Shown here piece after piece: positions 51,780-61,282 of a stretch of DNA of 64,000 nt. The DNA is taken from the NCBI RefSeq assembly GCF_002847285.1, contig NZ_CP025407.1, positions 6,017,001 to 6,081,000 of the forward strand, read 5' to 3'. Source of the DNA: Streptomyces sp. CMB-StM0423 (lineage in GTDB: Bacteria; Actinomycetota; Actinomycetes; Streptomycetales; Streptomycetaceae). The translations under genes and the position numbers were made by a program. Below the pieces are notes generated by a model, which was not told the origin of the DNA, did not search any database, and was given only the letters and a program-made list of their open reading frames with translations. The first letter of the stretch is position 1, and every line of letters begins with the position of its first letter.

Positions 51780-52682
51780 CTATCCCTCCCGCGCCTCCCG
51801 GAGCTTCTTGTACGCGATCTCCGCCAGGACGTTCTGACCGTCCTCGTCCGGGTGGAAGGAGTCCCAGCGGCTCAGGTGGTCACCCGTGAAGGCGTACCGG
51901 AAAGCCGCCCCGTCGTCGTACACGCACAGCGGATGCTTCCCGCACTCCTCCGCCAGCACCGCGTTGTACTCCACCACCCGGTCCTGCACCTCCTCGCGCC
52001 GGCCGCTGGCCGAGGCGCCGAGGTCCGAGGGGTCCGCGAGCATCGACTGGCAGATGCCCAGCGACCAGATCTGCCGGGTCACCATGCTGCCCCGGCCCAC
52101 CTCCCACAGCCGCATGAGGCTCGGCACGCTCGACACGTACACCTGCGTCCGCGGCAGGTCGGACTCCAGCCGGTCCAGCGAGTCCGCCACCGCCGTGCGG
52201 TAGTCCGCCACCGGAGTCATCTCCTCCGCGCTCTCCGTGCAGGCGTCGTTGGCACCCATGAGTATCGTCACGAGATCGGGCCTGCGGGCGATGGCCTCGC
52301 CCGTCTGGACCGGCAGATCCGCCACTTGCGCGCCCGATCGGGCGAAATTCCACGTGTGCCCCGACGGCTTGTCCAGTAACCGCTGCGCGAGGCTGTCCAC
52401 GTCCTCCGAGTCCCCCGTCGACCAGGACTTCTCCGGGCAGTCGGTCAGCGGCTCGCAGGCGTGGAACCCGCGGGTGATGGAGTCGCCGAGGGCGGCCACC
52501 GACTTCGGCGGCCGGGGCGCAGCCCGGGCCTCCGGCGACGGCGCGCCCGCGTTCTCCGCGCCGCCTGACGGCGCGGCAGATCCCTTGTCCTTCCCCTGTG
52601 TCGCGCCCTCGCCGGTGCAGCCGGCGAGGACCAGTGACATCGCGACCGCCCCCGTGAAGACGAGTGCCGCCCCTTTGCGCAT
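51780..52682 (-). CDS. SGNH/GDSL hydrolase lipoprotein
   Basis: A 300-residue lipoprotein. Signal peptide with lipobox LVLAGCTGE, a Ser/Gly/Ala linker, then GDSITRGF (catalytic Ser block I), Gly in SGAQVADLP, LMGANDACTES (block III Asn), and WDSFHPDEDGQ (Asp-His pair). Such enzymes hydrolyse esters of lipids or polysaccharides at the cell surface. ATG at 52682 has a GGAGG site and starts the signal; the longer frame to 52796 is rejected. The substrate is unknown. Confidence 0.88.
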   Translation of the reverse strand: MRKGAALVFTGAVAMSLVLAGCTGEGATQGKDKGSAAPSGGAENAGAPSPEARAAPRPPKSVAALGDSITRGFHACEPLTDCPEKSWSTGDSEDVDSLAQRLLDKPSGHTWNFARSGAQVADLPVQTGEAIARRPDLVTILMGANDACTESAEEMTPVADYRTAVADSLDRLESDLPRTQVYVSSVPSLMRLWEVGRGSMVTRQIWSLGICQSMLADPSDLGASASGRREEVQDRVVEYNAVLAEECGKHPLCVYDDGAAFRYAFTGDHLSRWDSFHPDEDGQNVLAEIAYKKLREAREG

Positions 52683-52908
52683 CCCTGCGCTCCCTCCCGC
52701 CCCCGAGGTCCTCCTCCGAACGTAGGTCAGCATGCCCAGGACCGACCGTACGGCACGCGCGGGGTGCGACGGCACGGTAGCTTGGCTGATGCTCAACGGG
52801 CCGTATCGCGGCGGGATAGCACCCGGTGACGGAGTGTCCTGTTTACCCGGAAAGGCGACCCGTGGTGTTTACTCTAGGCAACTTCGAGCCCGCGGATGGA
52901 GGCCCCCG

Positions 52909-53403
52909 GTGACGACACGTGGAGTTCTGTTCGTCCACTCTGCCCCGCGGGCGCTCTGCCCGCACATCGAGTGGGCCGTCGCCGGCGTCCTCGGCGGCCG
53001 GATCAGCCTCGACTGGATCCCCCAGCCCGTCTCGCCGGGCACCTGGCGTGCGGAGTTCTCCTGGCAGGGCGAGCCCGACACCGCCTCCCTGCTGGCCTCC
53101 GCGCTGCGCGGCTGGCACCTGCTGCGCTTCGAGGTCACCGCCGAGCCGTACGCCACCGCGGAAGGCGAGCGCTACAGCTCCACCCCCGACCTCGGCATCT
53201 TCCACGCCGTCACCGGCGTGCACGGCGACATCCTCATCCCCGAGGACCGGCTGCGCGCGGCGCTGGCCCGCGCGGAGCGCCGCGAGACGCAGTTGGAGGC
53301 GGAGATCGCCAAGCTGCTGGGCAAGCCGTGGGACGACGAGCTGGAACCCTTCCGGCACGCGGGCGAGGGCGCACCCGTCCGCTGGCTGCACCAAGTGGTG
53401 TGA
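52909..53403 (+). CDS. DUF3145 protein
   Basis: A 164-residue cytoplasmic protein starting TTRGVLFVHSAPRALCPHIE, with GTWRAEFSWQGEPDTASLLA, STPDLGIFHAVTGVHGDILI and ending PFRHAGEGAPVRWLHQVV. This matches DUF3145, a conserved actinobacterial family beside the fab locus, role unknown. GTG at 52909 is preceded by GGAGG at seven bases. It converges on fabF, with one long hairpin between them. No catalytic motif is seen. Confidence 0.88.
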   Translation: MTTRGVLFVHSAPRALCPHIEWAVAGVLGGRISLDWIPQPVSPGTWRAEFSWQGEPDTASLLASALRGWHLLRFEVTAEPYATAEGERYSSTPDLGIFHAVTGVHGDILIPEDRLRAALARAERRETQLEAEIAKLLGKPWDDELEPFRHAGEGAPVRWLHQVV

Positions 53404-53433
53404 CCCGGCGGGCCGTCGGGCCCACCGGGTCAC
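53400..53433. terminator. Bidirectional terminator between DUF3145 and fabF
   Basis: A 15-bp stem with one C-A mismatch (53400-53414 pairing with 53419-53433), loop GTCG. It includes the DUF3145 stop codon and lies 24 bases from the fabF stop. Confidence 0.75.
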
Positions 53434-53457
53434 GGTGGAGACAGTGGGACCGCCGCG

Positions 53458-54735
53458 TCAGACCGAGCGGAACGCCAGCACCACGTTGTGGCCGCCGAAG
53501 CCGAACGAGTTGTTCAGCGCCACGATCGGTCCTTCGGCCGGCAGCGGCGTCGCCTGCACGGCGATCAGCGCCGGGTCCACCTCGTCGTCCAGGTCGTCGA
53601 CGTTGATCGTCGGCGGTGCGACGCGGTGCTTGACCGTCAGCACCGCCGCCACCGACTCGATGCCGCCGGCGCCGCCCAGCAGATGGCCGGTCATCGACTT
53701 CGTACCGGAGACCAGGACGTGCCCCAGCTCGTCGCCGAAGACCTTCTCCATGGCCTTGATCTCCGCCACGTCGCCCTGCGGCGTCGACGTCGCGTGCGCG
53801 TTGACGTGGACGACCTCGGCGGGTGTCACGTCGTTGTGCGCGAAGAGGTTCTCCAGCGCCGCCGCGATGCCGCGGCCGCTCGGCTCCGGCTGCGCGATGT
53901 GGTGCGAGTCCGCCGACAGCCCCTGGCCGACCGCCTCGCAGTAGACCTTCGCCCCGCGCCGCTTCGCGTGCTCCGCGGACTCCAGCACCAGCACGCCCGC
54001 GCCCTCGCCGAGGACGAAGCCGTCGCGCGCCTTGTCGTACGGGCGGGAGGCGCCCTGCGGGTCGTCGTTGTTCTTCGACATCGCCATCATGTTGGCGAAC
54101 GCCGCGATGGGCAGCGGGTGGATCGCCGCCTCGGTGCCGCCGGCCACGACGACGTCGGCGCGGCCGGTGCGGATCATCTCCACCGCGTACCCGATCGCCT
54201 CGCCGCCGGAGGCGCAGGCGCTGACCGGCGTGTGCACGCCGGCCCTGGCGTTGATCTGCAGGCCGACGTTGGCCGCCGGGCTGTTGGGCATGAGCATCGG
54301 CACGGTGTGCGGGGAGACCCGCCGGGCGCCCTTGTCCCGGAGGTTGTCGTACTGCTCCAGCAGCGTCGTCACGCCGCCGATGCCGGAGGCGACGACCGTG
54401 CCCAGCCGGTCGGGGTCGACCGCCGCGTCCTCGCCCGCCTTCGCGGTGAACCCGGCGTCGGCCCACGCCTCCCGGGTGGCGACGAGCGCGAACTGCGCCG
54501 CCCGGTCCAGCTTGCGGGCCTGCGGCCGCGGGATGATCTCGGTGGGCTCCACCGCGACCTCGCCCGCGAAGTGCACGGGCAGGTCCGCGGCCCAGGCGTG
54601 GTCCAGGTCGGCGATGCCGGAACGGCCGGCCACCAGGCCGTCCCAGGTGGATGCGCTGTCGCCACCCAGCGGTGTGGTGGCGCCGATTCCGGTGACGACC
54701 ACGGTGCGATCGGTCGCGTTCACGTCGATGCTCAC
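53458..54735 (-). CDS. fabF: Beta-ketoacyl-ACP synthase II
   Basis: A 425-residue KAS II, elongating acyl-ACP with malonyl-ACP in fatty-acid synthesis. The Cys-His-His triad is visible: nucleophile in TPVSACASGGEAIGYA, His in VHVNAHATSTPQGD, His in SGTKSMTGHLLGGAGG. The C-terminal glycine-rich loop is NNSFGFGGHNVVLAF. It follows acpP by 96 bp on the same strand. The start GTG 54735 is provisional because GTG 54723 is also possible and neither has a clear ribosome site. Confidence 0.95.
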   Translation of the reverse strand: MSIDVNATDRTVVVTGIGATTPLGGDSASTWDGLVAGRSGIADLDHAWAADLPVHFAGEVAVEPTEIIPRPQARKLDRAAQFALVATREAWADAGFTAKAGEDAAVDPDRLGTVVASGIGGVTTLLEQYDNLRDKGARRVSPHTVPMLMPNSPAANVGLQINARAGVHTPVSACASGGEAIGYAVEMIRTGRADVVVAGGTEAAIHPLPIAAFANMMAMSKNNDDPQGASRPYDKARDGFVLGEGAGVLVLESAEHAKRRGAKVYCEAVGQGLSADSHHIAQPEPSGRGIAAALENLFAHNDVTPAEVVHVNAHATSTPQGDVAEIKAMEKVFGDELGHVLVSGTKSMTGHLLGGAGGIESVAAVLTVKHRVAPPTINVDDLDDEVDPALIAVQATPLPAEGPIVALNNSFGFGGHNVVLAFRSV

Positions 54736-54831
54736 TCCGAAGGTTGAGGTGTTTCTACGGCGCCACCGCGGACCGCCGCCCGCGCCCGGGGGCGCGGGGG
54801 AGGGGGTGGCGACAGCGGGAGAGCCGGTCGG

Positions 54832-55080
54832 TCAGCTCTGGTGCTTGAGGATGTAGTCCGTGGCGTCGCCGACGGTCCTGAGCGCCTTGACGTCGTCGTC
54901 CGGGATCTTGACGTCGAAGCGCTCCTCGGCGGCGACGACGACCTCGACCATGGACAGCGAGTCGACGTCCAGGTCGTCGGTGAACGACTTGTCCAACTGG
55001 ACGTCCTCGACCGGGATGCCGGCGATCTCGTTCACGATCTCCGCGAGACCGGCGACGATCTCTTCCTGAGTGGCGGCCAT
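54832..55080 (-). CDS. acpP: Acyl carrier protein
   Basis: An 82-residue ACP that carries growing acyl chains on 4'-phosphopantetheine. The attachment Ser is in DDLDVDSLSMVEVV, followed by the acidic recognition helix. ATG at 55080 (MAATQEEIVAGLAEI) has GAAGGAG upstream; the longer form from 55119 is rejected. It sits between fabH and fabF. Confidence 0.96.
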   Translation of the reverse strand: MAATQEEIVAGLAEIVNEIAGIPVEDVQLDKSFTDDLDVDSLSMVEVVVAAEERFDVKIPDDDVKALRTVGDATDYILKHQS

Positions 55081-55161
55081 CTTGGGGACTCCTTCTTTCC
55101 GTTCCTTGAGGGTTCTCATGGGAGTGAGCTGCGCGGCGGCCGGAGCGGGCCCGGCCGCGGG

Positions 55162-56196
55162 TCAGGGGAGGGTCACGACCGTGGCGGCGTAGACCAGTCC
55201 GGCCCCGAACCCGATGACGAGGGCGGTGTCCCCGCTCTTCGCCTGCCCGGTCGCCAGCATCCGCTCCATGGCCAGCGGGATGGAGGCGGCCGAGGTGTTG
55301 CCGGTGGTCTCGATGTCGCGGGCGACCGCGACATGCTCCGGCAGCTTGAGGGTCTTCACCATCGAGTCGATGATCCGCATGTTGGCCTGGTGCGGGATGA
55401 AGACGTCCAGCTCGTCCGGCGTGATGCCGGCGGCGTCCAGGGCCTCCTGGGCGACCTTGGCCATCTCGTAGACGGCCCAGCGGAAGACCGTCTGGCCCTC
55501 CTGGGTGAGCGCCGGGAACTTCACGTCGCCGTTCTCGTCCACGGGCAGTTGCCCCAGGTCGCCGACGCGGAAGCGGTCCCACGGCACGGTCTGCTTGATG
55601 GTCTCGTGCTTGTCGCCCTCCGAGCCCCACACCGAGGGGCCGATGCCCGGCTCGTCGGCGGGGCCGACGACGACCGCGCCGGCGCCGTCGCCGAAGAGGA
55701 AGGCGGTGGTCCGGTCGGACTTGTCGGTGAGGTCCGAGAGCCGCTCGACGCCGACGACGAGCACGTGCTCCGCGCTGCCCTCCACGATCAGGCCCTTGGC
55801 CAGCGTCAGCCCGTACCCGAAGCCGGCGCAGGCGGCGGAGATGTCGAACGCGGCCGGCTTGCCCGCGCCCAGCAGATGCGCGATCTCGGTGGCCACCGAC
55901 GGCGTCTGCATGAAGTGCGAGACGGTCGAGATGATCACGGCGTCGATCTGCTCCGCCGTCACGCCCGCCGCCGCGAGCGCCTTGCCCGCGGCCTCGACGG
56001 ACATCTGCGCGACGGTCTCGTCGGGCCCCGCCCAGTGCCGGGTGGAGATGCCGGAGCGGCTGCGGATCCACTCGTCGGAGGAGTCGATGTACTGCAGGAT
56101 CTCCTCGTTGGGCACGACGCGGGTCGGGCGGTAGCCGCCGACGCCCATGATGCGGGCGTACGGAGCACCCTTGGTGGGGCGGATCTTCGCGGTCAT
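55162..56196 (-). CDS. fabH: Beta-ketoacyl-ACP synthase III
   Basis: A 344-residue KAS III that starts fatty-acid synthesis by joining an acyl-CoA primer to malonyl-ACP; in streptomycetes branched primers are preferred. Cys in AAFDISAACAGFGYGL, His in VFIPHQANMRIIDS, Asn in ETTGNTSAASIPLA. ATG at 56196 overlaps the fabD stop (ATGA). Confidence 0.95.
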   Translation of the reverse strand: MTAKIRPTKGAPYARIMGVGGYRPTRVVPNEEILQYIDSSDEWIRSRSGISTRHWAGPDETVAQMSVEAAGKALAAAGVTAEQIDAVIISTVSHFMQTPSVATEIAHLLGAGKPAAFDISAACAGFGYGLTLAKGLIVEGSAEHVLVVGVERLSDLTDKSDRTTAFLFGDGAGAVVVGPADEPGIGPSVWGSEGDKHETIKQTVPWDRFRVGDLGQLPVDENGDVKFPALTQEGQTVFRWAVYEMAKVAQEALDAAGITPDELDVFIPHQANMRIIDSMVKTLKLPEHVAVARDIETTGNTSAASIPLAMERMLATGQAKSGDTALVIGFGAGLVYAATVVTLP

Positions 56197-57143
56197 GCGT
56201 TCTCCTCCGCGGTGGCGGCCGTCTCGGCGACGGCGGCGCGGGCCTTCTCGATGTCCTCGGGAGTCTTCAGCGGCACCGCCGCCACGCCCTTCAGGGCGCG
56301 CTTGGCGAGTCCCGTGAGCGTGCCGCCCGGGGCGGCTTCCACCAGTGCGGTCGCGCCGTGCGCCGCGAAGGTCTCCATGCAGGCGTCCCAGCGCACCGGG
56401 CTGGCGACCTGCGCGACCAGCCGCTCGACGACCTCCGCGCCCGACGCCACGACCCGGCCGTCGCCGTTGGACACGTACGGGATCCGCGGGTCCGCGGGGG
56501 TGAGCTGCCCGGTCTTCGCCGCCAGCGCGGCCACGGCGGACTTCATGTGCTCGGTGTGGAAGGCGCCGGCGACCTTCAGCGGTACGACGCGGCGCGCGCC
56601 CTCCGGCTTGTCCTCGGCCAGCTCCGCGAGCTGCGCGGCGGTGCCGGCGGCGACGATCTGCCCGGCGCCGTTGACGTTGGCGGGGGTGAGGCCGAGGCGG
56701 TCCAGGTGCGCCAGCACGGTGTCCTGCTCGCCGCCGAGCACGGCGGACATGCCGGTCTCGGTGACGGCGGCGGCCTCGGCCATGGCCAGGCCCCTGGCCC
56801 GTACCAGCGCGATGGCCTCCTCGTCGGTGATCACCCCGGCGAGCGCGGCGGCGGTCAGCTCGCCGACGCTGTGGCCGGCGACCATGCCGACCTGCGCGCG
56901 CAGCGGGCCGGGGCCTTCGAAGAGCGCGTACGCGCTGACGAGGCCGGCGGCGACCAGCAGCGGCTGCGCCACCGCGGTGTCGCGGATCTCGTCCTCGTCC
57001 GCCTCGGTGCCGGCGCGGACCAGGTCGAGCCCGGCGACGTCCGACCAGGCCGACAGCCGCTCGGCGACGCCGGGGAGGTCGAGCCAGGGGGTGAGGAAGC
57101 CGGGCGTCTGGGCGCCCTGGCCGGGAGCTACGAGTACGAGCAC
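56193..57143 (-). CDS. fabD: Malonyl-CoA:ACP transacylase
   Basis: A 316-residue MCAT, loading malonyl groups onto ACP. APGQGAQ opens the protein, the nucleophile is in VAGHSVGELTAAAL, and HTEHMKSAVAAL carries the catalytic His. The GTG at 57143 has AGAAGG seven bases upstream. It is the first gene of the fabD-fabH-acpP-fabF operon; a 21-bp inverted repeat 67 bp upstream is a candidate FasR site. Confidence 0.95.
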   Translation of the reverse strand: MLVLVAPGQGAQTPGFLTPWLDLPGVAERLSAWSDVAGLDLVRAGTEADEDEIRDTAVAQPLLVAAGLVSAYALFEGPGPLRAQVGMVAGHSVGELTAAALAGVITDEEAIALVRARGLAMAEAAAVTETGMSAVLGGEQDTVLAHLDRLGLTPANVNGAGQIVAAGTAAQLAELAEDKPEGARRVVPLKVAGAFHTEHMKSAVAALAAKTGQLTPADPRIPYVSNGDGRVVASGAEVVERLVAQVASPVRWDACMETFAAHGATALVEAAPGGTLTGLAKRALKGVAAVPLKTPEDIEKARAAVAETAATAEENA

Positions 57144-57209
57144 CCTTCAACCTTCTCTTGTCGGGGGTGTCTGCCGCCCGTGGGGACGGGGACGAAGAAC
57201 ACCGGAGGG

Positions 57210-57230
57210 ATTTGTTGAGTCCGAACAAAT
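57210..57230 (-). promoter_or_regulatory. Candidate FasR operator upstream of fabD
   Basis: ATTTGTT (57210-57216), seven bases, AACAAAT (57224-57230): a perfect 7-7-7 inverted repeat in an otherwise GC-rich gap, just after the fasR stop. In Streptomyces FasR activates fabDHPF from this region; the repeat itself is my inference. Confidence 0.6.
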
Positions 57231-57232
57231 GA

Positions 57233-58447
57233 CTAGGGCTGGGGTTCCGCCTCCGTCAGCCGGCCGAGGATCAGTGCGATACGCAGAGTAAACGCCGACC
57301 GGACATCGGACGGGGACCAACCCGTGACATCGGTCACACGTCGCAGCCGGTAGCGAACGGTGTTGGGGTGAACGAACAACATCCGCGCGGCACCTTCGAG
57401 GCTCGACGCCTGCTCCAGGTAGACGCTCAGCGTCTCCAGCAGCGCGGAGCCGGCCTCCGCGAGAGGACTGTAGATCTCCTCCACCAGTTGTTCACGCGCC
57501 GCCGGATCGCCTGCGATCGCCCGCTCCGGCAGCAAGTCGTCCGCCAGCACGGGCCGCGGTGCGTCCTCCCAGGCCGAGCACGCCTTGAGCCCCGCCGCCG
57601 CGGCCTGCGCGGAGCGCGTCGCGGCCAGCAGGTCGCCGACGACCGGGCCGGCCACCACGGGACCCTGCGCGAACGGGCCGATCAGCGCCTTCGCCGCCTT
57701 CAGCGGCTCCGCGCTGCCGCCCGCGATGACCACGAGCCGGGTGCCCAGCACCCCCGTCAGCACCTGGAGCTTCGCGTGCCGCGCCGCCCGCCGGATCGCC
57801 TCCACGGTCAGCTCGCTGTCGCCGTCGGGCGCGGTGCCCAGCACCACGCACACGTGCTCCGGCGAACTCCAGCCGAGCGCCGCCGCGCGGGACACGGCGC
57901 CCTCGTCGGCCTCGCCGGACAGCACCGCGTTGACCACCAGCGACTCCAGCCGGGCGTCCCACGCGCCGCGGGCCTCCGCGGCCTGCGCGTAGACCTGGGC
58001 GGTGGCGAAGGCGATCTCGCGGGCGTAGACGAGCAGCGCCTCGCGCAGCGTGGACTCGTCGCCGGGCGCGGCGACGTCCTCGATCGCGGACTCCATCACC
58101 TCGATCGTCGTACGCACCATCTCCACCGTCTGCCGCAGCGTGATCGCCCGGGTCAGCTCCCGCGGCGCCGTGCCGAACACGTCGGTGGAGATGGCCTGCG
58201 GCGTCTCGGGGTGCCGGAACCACTCCGTGAACGCCGCGATGCCCGCCTGCGCGACCAGCCCGATCCACGAGCGGTGCTCCGGGGGCATGGCCCGGTACCA
58301 GGGCAACTGCTCATCCATCCGGGCGATGGCGGCGGCGGCGAGTTCCCCGGACGACTTCTCCAGGCGGCGCAGGGTCGCGGTGTGCGGATGCTGCAACCGA
58401 GCGGCGTCACGGTCGGGCGGCTCGGGTGTCTCGGTCGGTTCAGGCAC
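57233..58447 (-). CDS. fasR: PucR-family activator of fatty-acid genes, FasR
   Basis: A 404-residue regulator. The C-terminal helix-turn-helix is ASSLEGAARMLFVHPNTVRY and RLRRVTDVTGWSPSDVRSAF, the PucR/CdaR type; the N-terminal 280 residues form a sensory region (RMDEQLPWYRAMPPEHRSWI, then a GGDEF-like fold). Position directly before fabD identifies it with Streptomyces FasR, which activates fabDHPF. GTG at 58447 is the start. The intergenic gap to fabD is 89 bp. Confidence 0.9.
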   Translation of the reverse strand: MPEPTETPEPPDRDAARLQHPHTATLRRLEKSSGELAAAAIARMDEQLPWYRAMPPEHRSWIGLVAQAGIAAFTEWFRHPETPQAISTDVFGTAPRELTRAITLRQTVEMVRTTIEVMESAIEDVAAPGDESTLREALLVYAREIAFATAQVYAQAAEARGAWDARLESLVVNAVLSGEADEGAVSRAAALGWSSPEHVCVVLGTAPDGDSELTVEAIRRAARHAKLQVLTGVLGTRLVVIAGGSAEPLKAAKALIGPFAQGPVVAGPVVGDLLAATRSAQAAAAGLKACSAWEDAPRPVLADDLLPERAIAGDPAAREQLVEEIYSPLAEAGSALLETLSVYLEQASSLEGAARMLFVHPNTVRYRLRRVTDVTGWSPSDVRSAFTLRIALILGRLTEAEPQP

Positions 58448-58558
58448 GGGTCTAGCCTGCCCTATCCGGGTCGCGTCGGACGAAAGCGGCGTCTTCCCGC
58501 GGTGACTCCGGCCGCTTCGGGGGGTTTCGGGCGGCTTCCGGCGGCGTACGGTGGCGGG

Positions 58559-59236
58559 GTGATTCAGCTACGGCGGGGGCGGGGGCGCTACCGCGGCGGG
58601 GACGCGGGCGCCGGAATCGAGACGCTGCACGCGTTCTCCTTCGGCGGCTTCTACGACCCGGACAACGTCCGCTTCGGCGCGCTCGTCGCCTGCAACGAGG
58701 AGCGACTGCGGCCCGGCGCGGGCTTCGCCGAACACCCGCACCGCGACATGGAGATCGTCACCTGGGTCCTCGACGGCGAGCTGACCCACGAGGACTCCGC
58801 CGGCCGCGCCGAGACCGTCCGTCCCGGGGACGTCGCGCGGCTGTCCGCGGGTACGGGTATCCGGCACGTGGAGCGCAACGCGGGCCCGGCTCCGCTGGCG
58901 TTCCTGCAGATGTGGCTGATGCCGGCGGCCCCGGGCGGCGAGCCCTCGTACGAGGTGGTCCGCGGCATCGCCGACGGCACGCCGCTGGCGGTGGAGCGGG
59001 CGGCGGCGGTGCTGTACGTGCGCCGGCTGCGCGCGGGGGAGCGGACGGCGCTGCCGGACGCGCCGTGGGTGTATGTGCACGTGGTCCGCGGCGCGGTCCG
59101 CATCGGCGGCGAGTCCCCCGCGGCGGGGCCGGGGGACGCGGCCCGTATCGCCGGCTGCGAGGGCCTGGACCTGACGGCGGAGGGCCAGGCGGCGGCGCTG
59201 GTGTGGGAGATGCAGACGGCGGACGGGGCGGGCTGA
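58559..59236 (+). CDS. Pirin family protein
   Basis: A 225-residue double cupin. The metal-binding cupin has FGALVACNEERLRPGAGFAE, HPHRDMEIVTWVLDGELTHE and GTGIRHVERNAGPAPLAFLQ with His and Glu ligands; the C-terminal cupin is degenerate. Pirins are iron proteins with quercetinase-like or regulatory roles. GTG at 58559 is used. It is divergent from fasR. Confidence 0.88.
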   Translation: MIQLRRGRGRYRGGDAGAGIETLHAFSFGGFYDPDNVRFGALVACNEERLRPGAGFAEHPHRDMEIVTWVLDGELTHEDSAGRAETVRPGDVARLSAGTGIRHVERNAGPAPLAFLQMWLMPAAPGGEPSYEVVRGIADGTPLAVERAAAVLYVRRLRAGERTALPDAPWVYVHVVRGAVRIGGESPAAGPGDAARIAGCEGLDLTAEGQAAALVWEMQTADGAG

Positions 59237-59256
59237 GGCCCGCGGTCCTGCGTGGC

Positions 59257-61143
59257 TCACCGGTCCTCCTGGAGCCTGAGCAGCTCGGCGAAGACCGAGT
59301 CCCTGCCCCGGGCGACGAGTTCGTCGAAGGTGCCGGTCTCCGCGACGCGGCCGCGGTCGAGGACGACGATGCGGTCGGCGATGCGGGTGTTGACCAGGCG
59401 GTGGGTGATGAACACGGTGGCCCGGCCGGCGGCGAGCGTCTTCAGCCGGGTGTAGATGCGGTGTTCGCCGCGGGCGTCGAGCGCGGCGGTCGGCTCGTCC
59501 AGCACGAGCACGGGGGCGTCGCGGTGGAAGGCGCGGGCGACGGCGATGCGCTGCCACTGGCCGCCGGACAGGTCGTGGCCGCCCCACCAGGAGCGGGCCA
59601 GCGAGGTGTCGAGCCCGCGGGGCAGGGCGTCGAGTACGCCGTCGGCGCCGGCCGCCGCGGCGGCGGCGTGCACGGCGGCGTCGCCCTCGGGGCGGGGCTG
59701 GCCGAGGGTGATGTTCTCGCGGGCGGCCAGCGGCCAGCGGGTGTAGTCCTGAGGTACGTGCGCGATACGGGACAGCACGGTGGCCGGATCGGCGTCCGCC
59801 AGGTCCGTCCCGTCCCAGCGCACGGAGCCCTCGGTGGCCACGTACAGCCCGGTGAGCAGGCGGGCCAGGGTGCTCTTGCCGGCGCCGTTCTCGCCGACGA
59901 GGGCGAGGACCTCGCCGCGCCTGAGGTCGAGGCTCACGCCGTCCAGCGCGGGGCGGTCGGCGCCGGGGTAGGTGAAGGAGACGTTCCGTGCGGTGATCAA
60001 CTGCGGCCCGTCCGCGGCCACTTCTGCCGTGCCGCGGCGGTTCGCCCATGGCTCGGCGAGGGCCAGGAAGCGCGCCCAGTCGTCCAGCGAAAGCGACGTG
60101 CGGAACAGCCGCGCCCCGGCCCGTACCGTGGTGTCGAGCGCCGCCCCCGAGGCCCGCACGGCGAGCGCCGCGGTGCCCGCCGCGGCCGGCTCCATGCGCC
60201 CGGCGGCCACGAGGAACACGAGCACGCCCCACGTCGCGGCGGTGCCGAGGGCGGTGAGCGCGTCGCCGACGCCCTGGACGAGGAGCGCCTGCCGGGTGGC
60301 CGCAAGCTGCTCGGCCTCCAGCCGGCCGGAGATCACGCGGTACTGCCGGACGAGGAAGGCGGCCATGGTGCCCGCCCGCACCTCGTCGGCGTGCCTGCGG
60401 TCGGTGGTGTACGAGCGGAAGACGCTGCGCAGCCGGGTGTCGCTGAGATTGCGGTGGTGCGCGGCGTGCTCGATGCGCGCACCCCGTACGGCACCCCAGG
60501 CACACGGCACGACGGAGGCGACCAGCAGCGGCAGCATCACCGGGTGCAGCACGGTGACGACCGTCGCCGCGGCGGCCAACTGCGCGGCGGCGGACGTCAG
60601 CACCTGCGCGTCGAGGATCAGCTCCCCGGTCATCTCGGCCCCGTCCGACGCCGCCTCGTGCGCGTCCTCGAACCCGGGGTCCTCGTATGCCACCAGCTCG
60701 GCGTCGGTCGCCGCGGTGATCACCGCGAGGTCCGCCTCCCGCACCACCTTCGGTGCCAGCCGCGCGGCGGCCGCCCGCGCCCCGGCGTCCAGCACGTACC
60801 GCCCGCATGCGGCGAGCACGAGCGCCACCACGGCCCCCGTACTGTCCCGCAACCCGTCGGCGACGTCGTCCCCGCCGAAGACCCCGGCGAGCACCCGCGC
60901 GGTCGCCGCCAGCGCCACGGCGGTCAGCACGGCGGCCCCGACCTGGCACCCGAGCAGCGCCACGACGGCCCGCCGGTCCGTCCGCCACCCGAGCCGCCCG
61001 GCCTCCGCGAGGGTCCGGGGCAGCCGGCGGGCGATGGCCCAGGTGGACAGGTTGACGTTGGCGTCGAAGTGCCGGTCGGAGGCGAGCCGCATGAGCGGCG
61101 CCTGCCCGGCGGCGACGGGCGGTAAGGAAGCGGAGTTACTCAC
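59257..61143 (-). CDS. ABC transporter, fused membrane and ATPase domains
   Basis: A 628-residue half-transporter. The first 350 residues hold about five or six helices (VVALLGCQVGAAVLTAVALA, AVVALVLAACGRYVLDAG). The ATPase has VSFTYPGADRPALDGVSLDL, Walker A VGENGAGKST, signature HDLSGGQWQRIAVARA, Walker B VLVLDEPTAALDARG and switch FITHRLVN. It is exporter-type, likely a homodimer; the cargo is unknown. GTG at 61143 gives MSNSAS-; ATG at 61092 is possible. Confidence 0.85.
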   Translation of the reverse strand: MSNSASLPPVAAGQAPLMRLASDRHFDANVNLSTWAIARRLPRTLAEAGRLGWRTDRRAVVALLGCQVGAAVLTAVALAATARVLAGVFGGDDVADGLRDSTGAVVALVLAACGRYVLDAGARAAAARLAPKVVREADLAVITAATDAELVAYEDPGFEDAHEAASDGAEMTGELILDAQVLTSAAAQLAAAATVVTVLHPVMLPLLVASVVPCAWGAVRGARIEHAAHHRNLSDTRLRSVFRSYTTDRRHADEVRAGTMAAFLVRQYRVISGRLEAEQLAATRQALLVQGVGDALTALGTAATWGVLVFLVAAGRMEPAAAGTAALAVRASGAALDTTVRAGARLFRTSLSLDDWARFLALAEPWANRRGTAEVAADGPQLITARNVSFTYPGADRPALDGVSLDLRRGEVLALVGENGAGKSTLARLLTGLYVATEGSVRWDGTDLADADPATVLSRIAHVPQDYTRWPLAARENITLGQPRPEGDAAVHAAAAAAGADGVLDALPRGLDTSLARSWWGGHDLSGGQWQRIAVARAFHRDAPVLVLDEPTAALDARGEHRIYTRLKTLAAGRATVFITHRLVNTRIADRIVVLDRGRVAETGTFDELVARGRDSVFAELLRLQEDR

Positions 61144-61282
61144 GCCCCCATGGGGAGCCCGAACGGGCCCGGCGGGCAACGGTATTGTTCCGGCCACGGA
61201 CCCTTGAGGCGGAACGTGCGGACCCGCCGGGCGGGACCGACACCGCCCGCGGTCAACGCGGCGCAGCCTGTGAGGAGTTCCC

